Shown in pieces: positions 1 to 12,146 of a stretch of DNA of 64,000 nt. The notes below the pieces were generated by a model. That model saw only the letters and a list, made by a program, of their open reading frames with translations, was not told where the DNA came from and did no database searches. Each line of letters begins with the position of its first letter. The stretch's first letter is position 1. The translations under genes and the position numbers were made by a program. The stretch comes from Anaeramoeba flamelloides (Eukaryota > Metamonada > Anaeramoebidae), in the NCBI GenBank assembly GCA_027625915.1, contig JANTQA010000047.1:14570001-14634000 (forward strand). The letters are read 5' to 3'.

Positions 1-628
1 TTAAAAATAATTTTGATTTTACCATTTAAAAATTATTTTTTATCTCTTCTATTTTTGTTATCATTTCTTTTTTCCAATTACATAATCAATTTATTTGAAA
101 TCTGGAAATTGTTTCCAATTATTGATAGAAGGTTAACTTTGAGCTCCTCTAAATCTAAAAAGCACACATAAGATTGTTGATTATCAGTTTATCGAATTTT
201 TATTGATCATTTATTATTACTAAAATTTCAGCCAATTTACAAAATGAATTTAAATTTCTGACTTATTTCATCAATCGAACACAACAATTTTAAATTTCTT
301 CATTTTATATTTTTTTCTTTTATTTGATTAATAAAGTATTACATATAAAACACTAATACTATGTAATTTAAACGTTCTTTAAGAATAAATTTTGAAAAAT
401 AAAAAACATTGGTTTTTTTTCCTATTTTTGGTTTTAGTTGTTTCCAAATTTTAGGTAGGGAGTTTATTAAAATGAACAAAGAAGTTTTCTTTGAAAATTT
501 CAGTTAACCCTTCTTATCAAAATAAAAACAAAAATCAAATTACGACAATTGCATTTTAAATTGTTTTTTTAGTAAAGTGGCTATTAATTTATTTTATTAT
601 TGATTCTAAAGAAAAAGGGGCAGTAATG

Positions 629-667
<39 letters not shown>

Positions 668-1001
668 GAATTATTAAAATATTATAATAAAAAAAATTAT
701 AATATCAAAAATTAATATTAATATTTATAAACAATAAATATTAAACATATTTATTGATTTTCCTTTTGTTTTGAAAAAAAAAAAATATTTAATACTTTTT
801 TTTAATTAAAACTGTTTTTTCTTCTCATTTGGAAAATTAGTTTTTATTAAATCAAAAAAAATTGATTTCAAACCCAATATACCGAATAAAATTTCAATCT
901 AGTTATTTACATACATACGTGTATACATACATACATACATATATATGTATATATATAAATCTAACAAAAAAATATATTATTCATTCAAAAAAGAGCACAC
1001 A
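1..1001. other. Intergenic, AT-rich left edge
   Basis: No coding signal is seen. The stretch holds a long A run (about 629-661) and an ACAT/ATAT simple repeat (about 908-955) just past the 3' end of the ferroportin gene. Nothing else is recognised. Confidence 0.6.
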
Positions 1002-2747
1002 TTAAAGTTGTTCATCTTGTGAAGATATTTTTGAATCCGAATCAGGATCCAAATCTAAATTTAAATCGTTGCTTGATAATATTTTATTATTATCGAGGTC
1101 TGAAACTGAGCCTGAATCTTCATCGTTCTCATTTATAAGTTTTTTATCATTGCCTTTAACTGATGGATTTTTCTTTTTCAAATTTTGAACTTCCTCAGGA
1201 ATCTCACATTTCTTCATAAATATTAAATAGAAAATTAAGGACAACACCACTGTGGCCAAACTAAAATACGAAAGCATATCAAAATCCTTTGGGTCGCTAT
1301 AGAATAAGCAAAGAACATAGGACGCCATTGTTGTGATGCCACAAATTGCTGATTGCATTCCGTTGATGACACCACGGTTTTCTTCTTCAACTAATGTTTG
1401 CATAATTTGGGTGTTAACGAGATCGATACACCATAAAAAGATTCGAGAAATGATGACACCTGCTATATACCAATAAATGCTCTGCTCGAAGACAAAAAAT
1501 AAAAGTGTTCCAGTTGAAATAAATAACAGCTGCAAAATAGTTGCTATTAGCCCTGTGACCTTGATACCGAACCGTGACAATAATTTTGGTGCAATCCAGG
1601 TACCAATAATCCCAAACAACGCATTCAATCCTCGCCCGATACCGATCAATGCAAACGGCACGTCTTTGTAGACTAAAAAAGACACATACAGAACTGAGAA
1701 ATCCAAGACTGTGAAAAAGAGCATGGCGAAGGAAAGAGAGGCGTAAAAGACAGGGTGGTGGGAGAAAAGGTGTAATCCTTTCCTTTGTTTTTTTTTTTCG
1801 TCATTTTCATTTCCGCTTTCATTTTCACTTGAGCTTATGTTCTTGTTAGAAAGATCAGAATCTGAATCTGAATCTATTTGATCTTTTGTTAATTGTTTTT
1901 TTTCAAAATCGCCATCAGTATCATCACCATTATCACCCTCGGCACCGTTTCTAATTTTTTGTTTTTTTGATGATTGTTTATTTCTCAATTCAGGAATAAA
2001 CTGATAAATCCATTTCAATATTTTTAATTCAGGAAAAAAGCTAAGCGCATTCCAAATGCCAATAAAAAGTAACCCGGCCAAAATTGTCGAGTATTCAATA
2101 ATGATTGAAAAGGCAATCGGCGAAATGACGGCATTTGTTAAATCAATGCGCCTTAAAACAGAATTGAGATTCGCAAGCAGATCACCACTACCCTGGCAAA
2201 TAACAACAACCCAGTCTTTAGTGATCGAAATGTTTTGTAGTGCAGAGCACAAAACACCGACTGAAGAAACAATTAACAAAAAAATAAAGAGCACCCAAAA
2301 GATCGAGCTTTTCCAAAGGCTTTTTCGATCCAGATACCAAATATAGATCACAACGCCAACCGAGGCTACAACGCCGATATTTTGGATCGACAAGGCATTC
2401 CTGACAAATTTATATCGATCTGTGGTATCAACCTTCTTCGACAAGGTTAGCATCCCAATTACAGGCAGAAGCGAAGTTACCAAGGCAAAAAGCGCAGACG
2501 GAAGCAAAGTGTCAACAAATATTTCCATAAGTACAATGGGCATTGCAAAGACACTGTTTTATTTTGGAATTTTAGATTTTTTGTTTTTATTAATTCTGTG
2601 TTTTCAAGTTTTTTTTTTTTTTGGCAAATTAAACAAAAAAAGGAAGAAAATTTTAAAAAGCTTTTCAAATAATTACACCATACGATCTCCCCAAGTTGTG
2701 AGAAACGTTGTAAAATATAGTTTATTTTTTACTTTTGGATCGATCAT
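1002..2747 (-). CDS. SLC40A1: Ferroportin-type iron exporter (SLC40 family), two exons
   Basis: Multi-pass plasma- or organelle-membrane transporter; family members export Fe2+ from the cytosol. Exons are 2747-2677 and 2553-1002, with a 123-nt intron (donor GTAATT, acceptor ACAG). Together they encode 540 aa, close to the family's ~570. The short first exon supplies the start and the family motif TWGDRM at the end of TM1; exon 2 continues with VFAMPIVLMEIF, which lines up with the ferroportin segment HFAVSVFLVEL. Other family signatures are LNSVLRRID (about residues 150-160) and DLVNTQIMQTLVEEENRGVINGMQ (written here as a region, about residues 400-425), matching the ferroportin ...QENVIESERGIINGVQ segment. 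A long acidic/Ser-rich cytoplasmic loop (about 215-290) separates the two six-helix halves, and the tail is Asp/Ser-rich. The 1002-2543 reading frame alone would lack TM1. The family call is firm; iron as the actual substrate is inferred. Confidence 0.9.
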
Positions 2748-4837
2748 TGAATTTAAAGAAGAATGAAAAATTATTTCGGAAAAAAAAATGAATTATCATT
2801 TCTAATTTTAAGAAAATCCATTTATCATCATCAAATCGTTTCCAAATTCATAAGCAACTTAACTTTGAAGATTGAGAGTCTTCTAAAACAGTATTTTAAA
2901 CAAAAATCACAAGATCTTTCCCTTTAAGGACTACATTGGCAATAATTTTCAAATTGTTAAATATTTCAAAAAAATTTTTCATACTCTTTTTTTTACACAA
3001 ATTTGACCAGAGTCTTCAAAAAATACGCGTTAATGGTTATCCTTTCGAAAAAAGACCCAATAGCAAAAATTTTTATTAACGGTTTAATCATTTAAACATT
3101 TTTTTGAGAAGATGTTAAATTTTTCTTCTTTGATATTCTTGCATAACTGATTATAAATAAATAATACGCCCCTGAGTATTATCAATTTTTCGGTCTGACT
3201 GACAAAATAATTTATAATTAGAAATCATTTTAAGTATTTCTAAAAACTTAAAATTCAATTTTTAAATTTGTAACTAAAATTAAAAATTTTTTTAAGGATT
3301 GAATCATAACATCTAAAAATAATTTTCTAGAATAGTTTAAAAAACTTTATAATTTTTTTAAGTGCAGAATAACAATCAAAAACTAAAACTAACCAAAACG
3401 TGAAGTATTATCGATCTCCAAAAATCAACAATCAAAAAGGAGGACATTTTTAGGAAAAAAGTGCTCAAGAGCGGCACTCAATTTTCAATTAGAATGGTTG
3501 TGATTTAATTTTGAAAACAACTATGTTTGATTTTGAAATGTCTCTTTTTAAGATCTCTAAGATTTATTATGGGAATTCCCGACCTATAAAGAAGTGAAAT
3601 TAGAGTAATTAAAAGACTTTGTCGGACTAGAATACCTAAAATTCCCAAAAACTCAAAATCAGAAAACAATAGAAAACAATGAAAAAATGAAAAAGAAAAT
3701 AGTAAAAATAATATACCAAAAAAATTAGAAGAAAAAAACTTATGCTCTAGTATCTAAAATTAATAACCAAATACAAATTCAAACTTACGACTGGGTTCTT
3801 AAATAACTGATTGTATGCAAGGGCAATAGGTCATGATTCAATCGCGGCCATAAACAATTAAAAATAAAAAGATCTCTAATATTTATTTTTTTCATTTTTT
3901 TCCATTCTCAAATGAGTTATTGTTATAATCTCAAGAATTTAAGTAAATTCTTACTCTGTCAAATAGAGAGAGTTACAATCTAACCACATATTAGATTTAA
4001 TTAAATTAAAGTGATTGTATATTTAAAGAAAACATTTTGTTTTAAATTGAAGAAATTTAACCCTATATAAATTTAAAAAAGAAGCAAGTAATTTTTTTTT
4101 TTGAAAAAATGATTTTTTGAAATTGAGAATCCTTTTTCAACTTTTTTTTTAAATTGAATTTTTTTCCAATAAGATCCTCTTAAAATTTTTTATAGTGATT
4201 GAATTTTGTCAATCAAAAGACGGGCAATTACACAGCCCCTCTTTTGGTTTCAAGTCACACCTGAGTATGAGGCAAATACACAGTAAATGACATTACCCTT
4301 AAAAATCAAATGTAATTTTTGACAAATCAAAAAAATCCAAAGATACTAAATTTTCAAAGAGAAAAAATAAAAATAATCTCCAAAACTCATATAAACAACA
4401 ACTATAACAGCATATATCTTTTAATATAGACTTAATTTTGAAATATTTCAATTCTGAGAGGAATTATTACTGAATGAAGAAACAATAAAAATGTATACTG
4501 TGAGAATAACCTTTTTAGACTTTAAAAAAAGACCCAACTTTCATGATCAACACTTTAAAATAAATAAACTCACCCAAATATTCATCTCTTAACGTAAAAT
4601 AACAAAGTATTTCCAAACAGATCAAAATTGATCCAAAAATTTTAATCGAAACATATTCATTTTTTTCAATTTTAACAATTTCAAATCTGAAAAAATAAAA
4701 GGAATGGTCCCAATTTAGAAGGCTGTAGTTATGGGTGGTCTCAATAAAAAAGACCAAGCCAATCTAATGAAGAGATAAAATCTGGACCCCAGAAAGATTT
4801 TTTAATTTGTGGTATTAGAATTTTAAATGGGAAAAAT
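2748..4837. other. Intergenic, no gene recognised
   Basis: A/T-rich DNA between the ferroportin start and the repeat cluster. An open frame at 4515-4757 (-) has no recognisable motif and amino-acid composition typical of random AT-rich sequence. A tRNA-like T-loop at about 3830 was checked and does not fold. Confidence 0.5.
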
Positions 4838-4965
4838 TTTCTCTTCCTTTTTTATCAAAGCCATAAATTACAACCTACTTCTTTGAAAGACTCAATTTAT
4901 AAAAGAAAAAATGGAGAAGGAATTGAAAAAACTTTTCCGATTTATAGTGATCAAAATAATGAGGG
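4838..4965. repeat. Imperfect palindromic repeat, AAATGGGAAAA family
   Basis: Starts with AAATGGGAAAAATTTTC and ends with the approximate complement (AAACTTTTCCGATTT). Inside is AGCCATAAATTACAAC, which recurs inverted at 20.6 kb and direct at 21.4 kb. A better preserved palindrome of the same family lies at 60592-60722. No coding capacity. Confidence 0.6.
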
Positions 4966-5084
4966 CCCAACAACAACCATCAGTTCATAATAAAATCTGT
5001 GAATTTTTTCTTTTTCCGATGTAAAATACAAGTCACTACAATACAGTATATCTTAATTTAAATTAATAAAGAAGATAAAGCACT

Positions 5085-5395
5085 TGATATTTTCAGTAAA
5101 TTTTAAATTATTTATATAATTTATTGAAATTATTTCCTAATTTTCTCAGTTTTTCTATCGAATTTTTTTTTTTTTTTTTTTGGTTTAATATTTTCCTTAA
5201 TTTTTTTTATTTTTATCATAAATCTTACAATTTGATCCTTTGTTTTTAGAAATTCTCCCCAAATAATAGAACTTGTAGAAATCAGTACTATATTTACTTC
5301 TTTTTTATTGTCATTTCTTATTGGTTAGTTAATGTAAAGGTCTTATATAACAAAAAAACATATTTTTTATTTTGAAACCCAGATGAAAATTTTCT
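5085..5395 (+). repeat. Dispersed repeat, copy related to 46000-46290
   Basis: Read in the same direction, this stretch and 46000-46290 share a series of blocks in order: CTTGATA..., AAATTTTAAATTATT, ATTTTTAGAAAT-type, TTGGTTA.TTAATGTA, and AACAAAAAAACA followed by TTTTTATTTTGAAAC. Homology is clear but diverged. No protein is encoded; the element type is not recognised. Confidence 0.6.
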
Positions 5396-5399
5396 AAAT

Positions 5400-6030
5400 A
5401 ATAATTTTAACAATATTACAAGGATTATTTTTAATTGATGGTATCAATAAATACAAAACTGCAAAAAGTGATGTCTTAATATTTTAAGTTTTTTTACTAA
5501 ATTTGCCATTTTTCCAAAAACTATTAAAGTTTTCCTCTGCTTCCCTACGGGGAAGACTTCTTTTTAACAAACGTGAGGTTTCTAATAGCAAAAAAAAAAC
5601 ATTTTAATGAAAAAAGAAAAATATTTGGAGTTGTTTTTGTGTTTTGATTTCTGGAAACTATTTATGGTTTTTGAATTACTGTTTCTTCTCCAAACATTTT
5701 TATTCTATTATTAAATCAAATATTTTGCTCTTAGAATCCCTAAGTCCGCTGACAAAAAAAAAACCCGTCGGGGCACATAGAAACAGTTTTATAGTTTGTG
5801 GAAAAATGGCAAATTTAGTAAAAAAACTTAAAATATTAAGACATCACTTTTTGCTCATGTGTAGTACTCCATTTCAGATTGTATTAACAATGCATTTGAA
5901 ACATGGCACACCTATGTGATTTACGCCCAATAACAACATACTTTAATTTTAGATTTCTCCTTGGTTGACGCTTATCCCTTAAGAGTGAAAAACAACATTT
6001 TTTCTGATTAAAATCGATTTGAGAATTTTT
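5400..6030 (+). repeat. Dispersed repeat split by an inverted-repeat insert; relative at 62340-62560
   Basis: The outer parts (about 5410-5450 and 5885-6010) match 62355-62400 and 62435-62535 in order, including GGATTATTTTTAATTGAT and TTTCTCCTTG....GCT.ATCCCTTAA. The 62-kb copy lacks the 5457-5880 segment, which is built on an inverted repeat: about 60 nt at 5461-5520 is nearly perfectly complementary to 5800-5860, with a weaker extension towards the centre. Confidence 0.65.
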
Positions 6031-6339
6031 TCTTTTTTCGTACTTAATTATTTCCAATGATTTAACTTTTTTTTTTAAAATTTGAAACAATTCAGAGAAT
6101 ACTTAAGATTTTTGATTACAATTATAAAAGGTAAACCATATCAATTAATAGTTGGAAAAAAGTTTTGTTTTTTGGATCCCATCTTTCCTTTCTAGTGATT
6201 AATTGAGAGACAAATAATCAAAATAGCCAACACATTTTATTATTAGAAATTGAACTAGTTTCAATCTTTATTTTTTTCAATTGTTATTCAACCATTTCAT
6301 TTCTCTCTTTTTGAGACAAACAGAATCAAATTTTTGGTG

Positions 6340-9036
6340 ATGTCAAGTTCAAGTTCTTTTTCCTCATCACAATTAACAAACACAACAACAAGTAGTAGTG
6401 AAAAAAGTACACAGGGAAGTTCAATAAATTCTAATTCGTCTTTATCATCATCAGAAAAACCTTCGTTATCTAACAGTAGCAGTTCTTCTTCATCGAGATC
6501 AAGTACAAGCTCAAGTACAAGCTCAAATACAAGTAATTCTGAATCGTCTTCAAATTCTTCTTCGTCTTTTTCATCATCAAAAAAACCTTCGTTGTCCAAT
6601 AGTAGCAGTTCTTCTTCATCGAGATCAAGTACAAGATCAAATACAAACTCAAGTACAAGTAATTCTGAGTCTTCTTCAAATACTTCTTCGTCTATTTCAA
6701 AAAAAAAATCAAAAATAAAAAAAAAACAGAAGAAGAAAAAACACAAAGAAAAGGATCTAAAAAAAACTAAAACCAAAAAGATCAAAAAGAAAAATAAGAA
6801 AAAAAAAAAAAAACCAACCTCCAAAAAGAAAACAACAAAAAACAAAGAAGAACAAACACAAAGAAAAGGATCTAAAAAACAAAAAAGAAACCCAAAAATA
6901 ATAAAAAAAAAAATTAAAGAAAAAAAACCAAAAAAAGAAAAGAAAAAAAAACACAACAAAAAAGAAAATAAGGGTTACCAATCGTTTGGATATAAAAAAG
7001 TTTCTAAAAACTCTTTTCAACAACAAAAAACCAAAGACAAAGAAAGAGTAAACGATAATGACAAAAACAAAAACGAAAAAGAAAAAGAATTTAAAAAAAA
7101 AAAACCACCTTCAAGAAAAAAAGCTTTTTTATTCGCTGCACATCCAAGCTATCCAACTAAGGAAGAAAAAAAAAAAAAAAACAAAAGCAAATTTCGAGGC
7201 AGTAGCAGTGAAAGTAGTAGTACCAGTCTCAGTTCCAGCGACCACGATAGCAGTGATGATATGGAATTTAATAAGAAATTTGATCAAGAAGTAAGGTTTA
7301 TAAAACAAAAGTTTCAAAAGCAGGAGCTTCAGAACACTTTAAGAAAAAACTATAGTGGAGAGACACACAAAGAAAGGGGGATCAGGTCTTTAGATTTATG
7401 TTTTTTAGTAGATTGCACGGCCTCGATGAAGATCTATGTTGAAAAAGTGCATGATAAAATCAGCAAGATTATCGATGAAATCCTAACGGACAAAAGGTAC
7501 CAAGACTATACCTTAAGAATTGCCTTTGTTGGCTATCGGGATTATGGTGTGAAAAGGTTTGAAATTATTGATTTTGTGAAAAAAGATCAAATCAAATCTT
7601 TTAAGGAACGAATAAAAAAAGTGAAATTACTCAACAATGCAGATTATGCGGAAGATGTATTTGGTGGGTTGCATATGGCCTTAACTTTGCAATGGGAGTC
7701 GTTTTCCAAATTGTTGATCCACTTTGCAGATGCTCCTGGTCACGGCTCCGAGTTTTGGTCGATTGACGATCCCGATATGACACAAAAATTTGATGATCGT
7801 TATGCGTCGACTGGAGATCCAGACAAAAGAGATGCGGAGACGCTCTTGCTAGCATTGCGGAAGAGAAGGATCTATTACACCTTTGCCAAGATCAATGGTA
7901 CCACGAACACAATGATCAAAAAGTTTAAAAGCATTTACGACCGAACAGACACACTGCTGTTTATTGAAACCCAGGAAATGGAACAAGAGGCACAGAACTT
8001 TGTCAGAATTGTTGTCGAATCGGTACAGAAAACGATCAACCGAACTAACCAGATTACCCAGAGCTTTCAGCAATCGATTATGTCCCATCTCTTACACCAA
8101 CAATCGAACAAGGATTCGAATGTAATGTGGCAAGATATTGAGGAAGTTGCAATATCTCGAATATCAAACTCAAATTCCATCTCTACATTGATGCATCGGC
8201 CAAAGGACATCGAGTGGATCAGGGAAAAGGGACAGGCTGAAATTTCCAAAGAGCCATTCGCTTCGGGGCAAGCAAGAATGGTATATAAATTATTATATCA
8301 CAACAAAAAGTGTTTGCTTGTCGCCAAATATTTCTTGGACCCGCCAAAGGAGATGGAAGAAGAAAAGCAATTAATCGAAAAGGATATCGTGAGTCAGATC
8401 ATTTCCAAAAGAGTTGCTAAGAAATTTAATTTAAAAAAGCCCGATCAGTCCGTTGACTTTATAGAGCCGGTGTTAATTGATTTCTACGACCGTGACCAGT
8501 ATCGCTATTGCTATTGCGAGGCCTTTTTAGAAGGAAAATATAAAAAATATTCTTCAAATAATGGTTGGAAAGATAACGATAACAGTTCATATAGCGCCCA
8601 CGCGTTTAGCCATTTTTCTTGGCAATTTTCCAAACAGAATTACATAATCACAGATCTACAGGGAGTAAATTACATTTTGACAGATCCAGCAATTCAAACA
8701 AAGACTGGTGACTTTTCTATTACCGATCTTGGTTTGAAAGAAGGCATAAAGGCGTTTTTTGGCGATCATGTGTGCAATGTCATTTGCCAACAAGTCGGGT
8801 GTAACAAAATTAAAGAATGGCAACCTAAAACAAAGAAAATCCTTGGCAAATCAAAAAAAAAGAAAAATCAAGACATACAAGTTTTTTATTATTTATTATG
8901 TGATAATTGGTATTGTAATAAAATCGTCAAAATAAATAGAAACATTTTTAACAAAAAACTAATAATCCTTTGTACAGATTGTAAAATGAAAAGAAAAAAA
9001 AACACAAATACAATTGTAAATCAAGAAAAAAAATAA
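6340..9036 (+). CDS. vWA domain plus alpha-kinase protein (VwkA-like)
   Basis: Atypical Ser/Thr protein kinase of the MHCK/EF2K alpha-kinase family joined to a von Willebrand A domain, the arrangement of Dictyostelium VwkA. The first ATG (6340) gives 898 aa. Residues 1-130 are Ser-rich and include a 42-residue tandem duplication; 130-300 are Lys-rich. The vWA domain (about 352-560) starts DLCFLVDCTAS, with a D-x-T-x-S MIDAS at D358-T360-S362. The alpha-kinase domain spans about 640-825: FASGQARMVYK, catalytic Lys in VAKYF (K663), CEAFLEGKY, HFSWQFSKQ, ITDLQGVNYILTDPAI (D772, D782) and the zinc-site H-x-C-N-x2-C (H810, C812, C816). A Lys-rich tail carries two extra Cys pairs (C-x4-C and C-x2-C, about 860-885) that could bind another zinc. 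No intron is evident. It probably acts in cytoskeletal or contractile-vacuole signalling as in Dictyostelium, but that is inference. Confidence 0.92.
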   Translation: MSSSSSFSSSQLTNTTTSSSEKSTQGSSINSNSSLSSSEKPSLSNSSSSSSSRSSTSSSTSSNTSNSESSSNSSSSFSSSKKPSLSNSSSSSSSRSSTRSNTNSSTSNSESSSNTSSSISKKKSKIKKKQKKKKHKEKDLKKTKTKKIKKKNKKKKKKPTSKKKTTKNKEEQTQRKGSKKQKRNPKIIKKKIKEKKPKKEKKKKHNKKENKGYQSFGYKKVSKNSFQQQKTKDKERVNDNDKNKNEKEKEFKKKKPPSRKKAFLFAAHPSYPTKEEKKKKNKSKFRGSSSESSSTSLSSSDHDSSDDMEFNKKFDQEVRFIKQKFQKQELQNTLRKNYSGETHKERGIRSLDLCFLVDCTASMKIYVEKVHDKISKIIDEILTDKRYQDYTLRIAFVGYRDYGVKRFEIIDFVKKDQIKSFKERIKKVKLLNNADYAEDVFGGLHMALTLQWESFSKLLIHFADAPGHGSEFWSIDDPDMTQKFDDRYASTGDPDKRDAETLLLALRKRRIYYTFAKINGTTNTMIKKFKSIYDRTDTLLFIETQEMEQEAQNFVRIVVESVQKTINRTNQITQSFQQSIMSHLLHQQSNKDSNVMWQDIEEVAISRISNSNSISTLMHRPKDIEWIREKGQAEISKEPFASGQARMVYKLLYHNKKCLLVAKYFLDPPKEMEEEKQLIEKDIVSQIISKRVAKKFNLKKPDQSVDFIEPVLIDFYDRDQYRYCYCEAFLEGKYKKYSSNNGWKDNDNSSYSAHAFSHFSWQFSKQNYIITDLQGVNYILTDPAIQTKTGDFSITDLGLKEGIKAFFGDHVCNVICQQVGCNKIKEWQPKTKKILGKSKKKKNQDIQVFYYLLCDNWYCNKIVKINRNIFNKKLIILCTDCKMKRKKNTNTIVNQEKK
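6439..6690 (+). repeat. 126-bp in-frame tandem duplication inside the alpha-kinase gene
   Basis: Two adjacent ~126-bp units, each starting near AAAAACCTTCGTT and running through AGTAGCAGTTCTTCTTCATC, duplicate 42 codons of Ser-rich sequence in the N-terminal tail. The units are still very similar, so the duplication is fairly young. Confidence 0.8.
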
Positions 9037-11799
9037 TTAATTTTACTTTTATTTTGTTTTTTTTTTTGTGGAATTCCTTGTATTCCAAAAGTTTACAAAA
9101 AATTATAATTAAATTTTGAATTCTTAAATTTAATTTTCCTTATTTTTATTTTTTTCTCTCTTCTCTTTTCTCTTGAGTATTTTTTTTTTTTTTTTTTCTT
9201 TAATCTTTTTTCTAATTTCTTTTTCTATTTTATTTTAAAAAAAAAATAAAAAAAATTAATAAATAAAAATTTAAATTAAATATTTATTTTAACCAAATTA
9301 TTATGTTTTGAATTATATTGTTCATAAATAATTGTCATTTTTTTTAATATTATTTATCTTTGAAATTTATAAATAAATTCATTTTAAACTGATTAACAAT
9401 CTAATAATACTATTTGTAAAGTGGAAATGAAAATGAATAACTTTTATTCTGAAATTTAAGTAAAATACCAAAATTAATACAATGGTTGGAAAATTATTGA
9501 AGTGAAAAATGATTCTTGAAATTGGTTATTTGAGTATTAAGAAAAATTCACTTTTGAAAACTGAGAATTAATATCTGAGGATAATCGGATTTTTAAATCA
9601 TTAGGACCGTTTTTATCAGAAGATGCCAATCTTACTATGGTAAAATTCCTTTAAAATTTTTCTTCAGTTATATACTCCATAACCTAATAGCATTGTATCC
9701 GATAATGAGAGAATTATCACTCTTTAAACAATTTTTTTTGATATTCAATTTCAATTAAATTTTCAAATTTTCAATATGTAAAAAAATTAAAGAATATCTC
9801 AATTTGTAATATGTACTGTTATCAGAATTTTAAAAGACAATTTTGTAATAAAATGGACCAAAGAAATGTATATTGAACTTCATGATGGCGTATTTAATTC
9901 AAAAAAAAAAACATATGCAATAAATAAAATTACCAAAATACAAGAAAGGCTATTCTATTAAGATAATTTTTGAATCAATTTTCAGGGTATTTTTTTTTTC
10001 ATATTTGTACCAACTTTTAATAACAATTTCATGTTCATATTCATTCATTTTTTTTCTTTTTAATTCAATTTTATATGATATATCTTAATATATGGGGATA
10101 ATATATTTTTTTTTTAAAGAATTTTTTTTTAATGATTATACACAATTAAATTTGATTAAAATATAATTATAACCAAATCTTGATCAATATTTTGGTTTAA
10201 AAAATCATATCTTTAAATAAAAATTGAAAAAAAAATAAAAATATTTCCAATATTTTAGTATTTTTTAGAGAAAAAAATGAAATTAAGTCAAAGATAAGTC
10301 AAAAGAGTGTGAAGTAGCTTGTTTTTCCTCATAAATTAAAATAAATAAAGAAAATATTTTTATTTTTTTGTAAAAATAGAAATTATATTTAATTTTTTTT
10401 CTGTACCGAGTGGACCACACACAAACAAAAATAAACAATTTTAAATCAAAATTGAAATTTGCTATTCTATCTATGAGCTGAGAAAATAAATTTTACTTTT
10501 TTGTTTATTATCTTCAGTGAAAATGGATAAAATATAGCTACTATCAAACTTTAAGTTATAAATAGTTTTATTTCCAACATATATCTACAATTTTAAAACC
10601 CCTAGCCAAATAATAAATAATCTCAAAAAGACAATCTCATTAATTAAAATGAGTACCAAATCCCCAATTTCAATTGAATATTTAATTTTTATATTGAAAT
10701 TTCACTTCAAAAAAAGCAATTAAAGTAGGATTGTAAAGTCCTATTCCAAACTAAATACCATTTTATCCTTTAGAATTTCAAAATTAAATGGTGGTTTTCC
10801 AAATAAAAATATTCGAAAAATAAAAAAAATATCTTCTTATTTTTCTAAAAAAATGTAGTATTCCAAGGTAATTAGTTTTTAAAAACAAATCTATTTTGGA
10901 TAAAATCTCTTATGCACAAAAAAAAAAATGTTTCTAAACTTTTTTAACCATGTGAAAATTCAAATTTCAATAAGTAGCTCTTCATTCAATTCGAAATTAA
11001 TTGATTTTTAATTATTTTTAGTCCCAATAATCAAAAATTGTTTCAATATTTTATCTTTGATTTTTTTTCCTATTAGTTTCTTAATCAAAGATTCCGTTTC
11101 AATTTTTAATAAGGGCATAATACCAAATATTATTTTTGGTGTCAATAACTGGAAATAGAGAAAAAAAAAATACCAAAATACTAGCGAAAATATATCTGAC
11201 TTCAAACTTTTAAAATAAAAAAAAGAATTTTTTTCTTTAAAATGAAATTATTATTTTTAAAATGATAAAATTGTACCTTTCATTAGAATTTATAATAATA
11301 AATTTTAACATATTTTTTATCTACTTTGAATATAATAATTTGGGTTAAAATATATATTTTGTGAGAATATTTTTAATTCAAAATCTTCACTTCTAACTAA
11401 AATGGTCAATCGAAATTTTCGAATTGGTAACTTGCTGGTTTTTCTTAGATTATTTTCTTTTTTCATTAATTTATTAAGATAATTTAGAGAAATTTTGGAA
11501 AATTTTTCGAAAATAAAAACAGAAAATAAAGATAATTGAACTATTATAAAAAGGGAATAATAGTAATAAATCTCAATTCAAAATTTTCAACATACCAAAA
11601 TTCAATTTTTGAATAAAAAAATCTTATTTCATCAATTCAAGAAGAAACACCAAATGTTAAACATTCATTAATTGAATTTTAAACCCTTGTTTATAAATTA
11701 CCATACTTACAAAATAAAAAAAAATAAATAAATATCAATACTAATAAATCCAAAAGCGTATTAAAATTTTTGTAGTGATCCCAACAAAAAAATGTATAA
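9037..11799. other. Intergenic, no gene recognised
   Basis: A/T-rich with T and A runs (e.g. 9180-9199). No frame with recognisable protein motifs on either strand; the short frame at 11008-11205 (-) has no support. Confidence 0.5.
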
Positions 11800-12001
11800 C
11801 AGTCAGTTCCACTTTTACGATACAAACTTTCAATCAAATTTAAGGCACACAAAAAATCTCAAATTAAGACACAAAATTTGGATTTTTTTTTTTATTTACA
11901 AATTATTTTGTCTAGAATTCGAAAAAATGTGTCTTAAATTTTGAATTTTTCTGTGCCTCAAATATCGATGAAATTTTAAGTCTTAAAAGAGGAACTGATT
12001 G
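11800..12001. mobile_element. ~195-bp palindromic MITE, CAGTCAGTTCC family, copy 1
   Basis: Left end CAGTCAGTTCCACTTTTA, right end close to its complement (AGGAACTGATTG followed by TA). Internal blocks AAATTTAAGGCACA and complementary TGTGCCTCAAAT show the whole unit folds back on itself. Four further copies are at 16794, 17731, 46947 and 48460. CAGT ends with TA flanks suggest a Tc1/mariner-type non-autonomous element. Confidence 0.85.
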
Positions 12002-12146
12002 TAGTGATTTTATTTCTTTAACTCCAAACACTTAATTAAAAGAAAAAGAAGAGAGGATTGTGGTTCATTCTATCTTCTACCAGAAATACAATAATAAAAG
12101 ATGATAAAAAAGGCATTAAAAAAAAAGCATTTATTTATGTTATGTA

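Noticed and set aside
3787-3850. tRNA-like segment with TTCAATC
   Set aside because: The bases on either side of the candidate T-loop do not pair, and no A-box or acceptor stem is present.
6297-7317. Long Phe/Leu-rich frames on the minus strand and overlapping + frames
   Set aside because: Antisense shadows of the Ser/Lys-rich coding region of the alpha-kinase gene.
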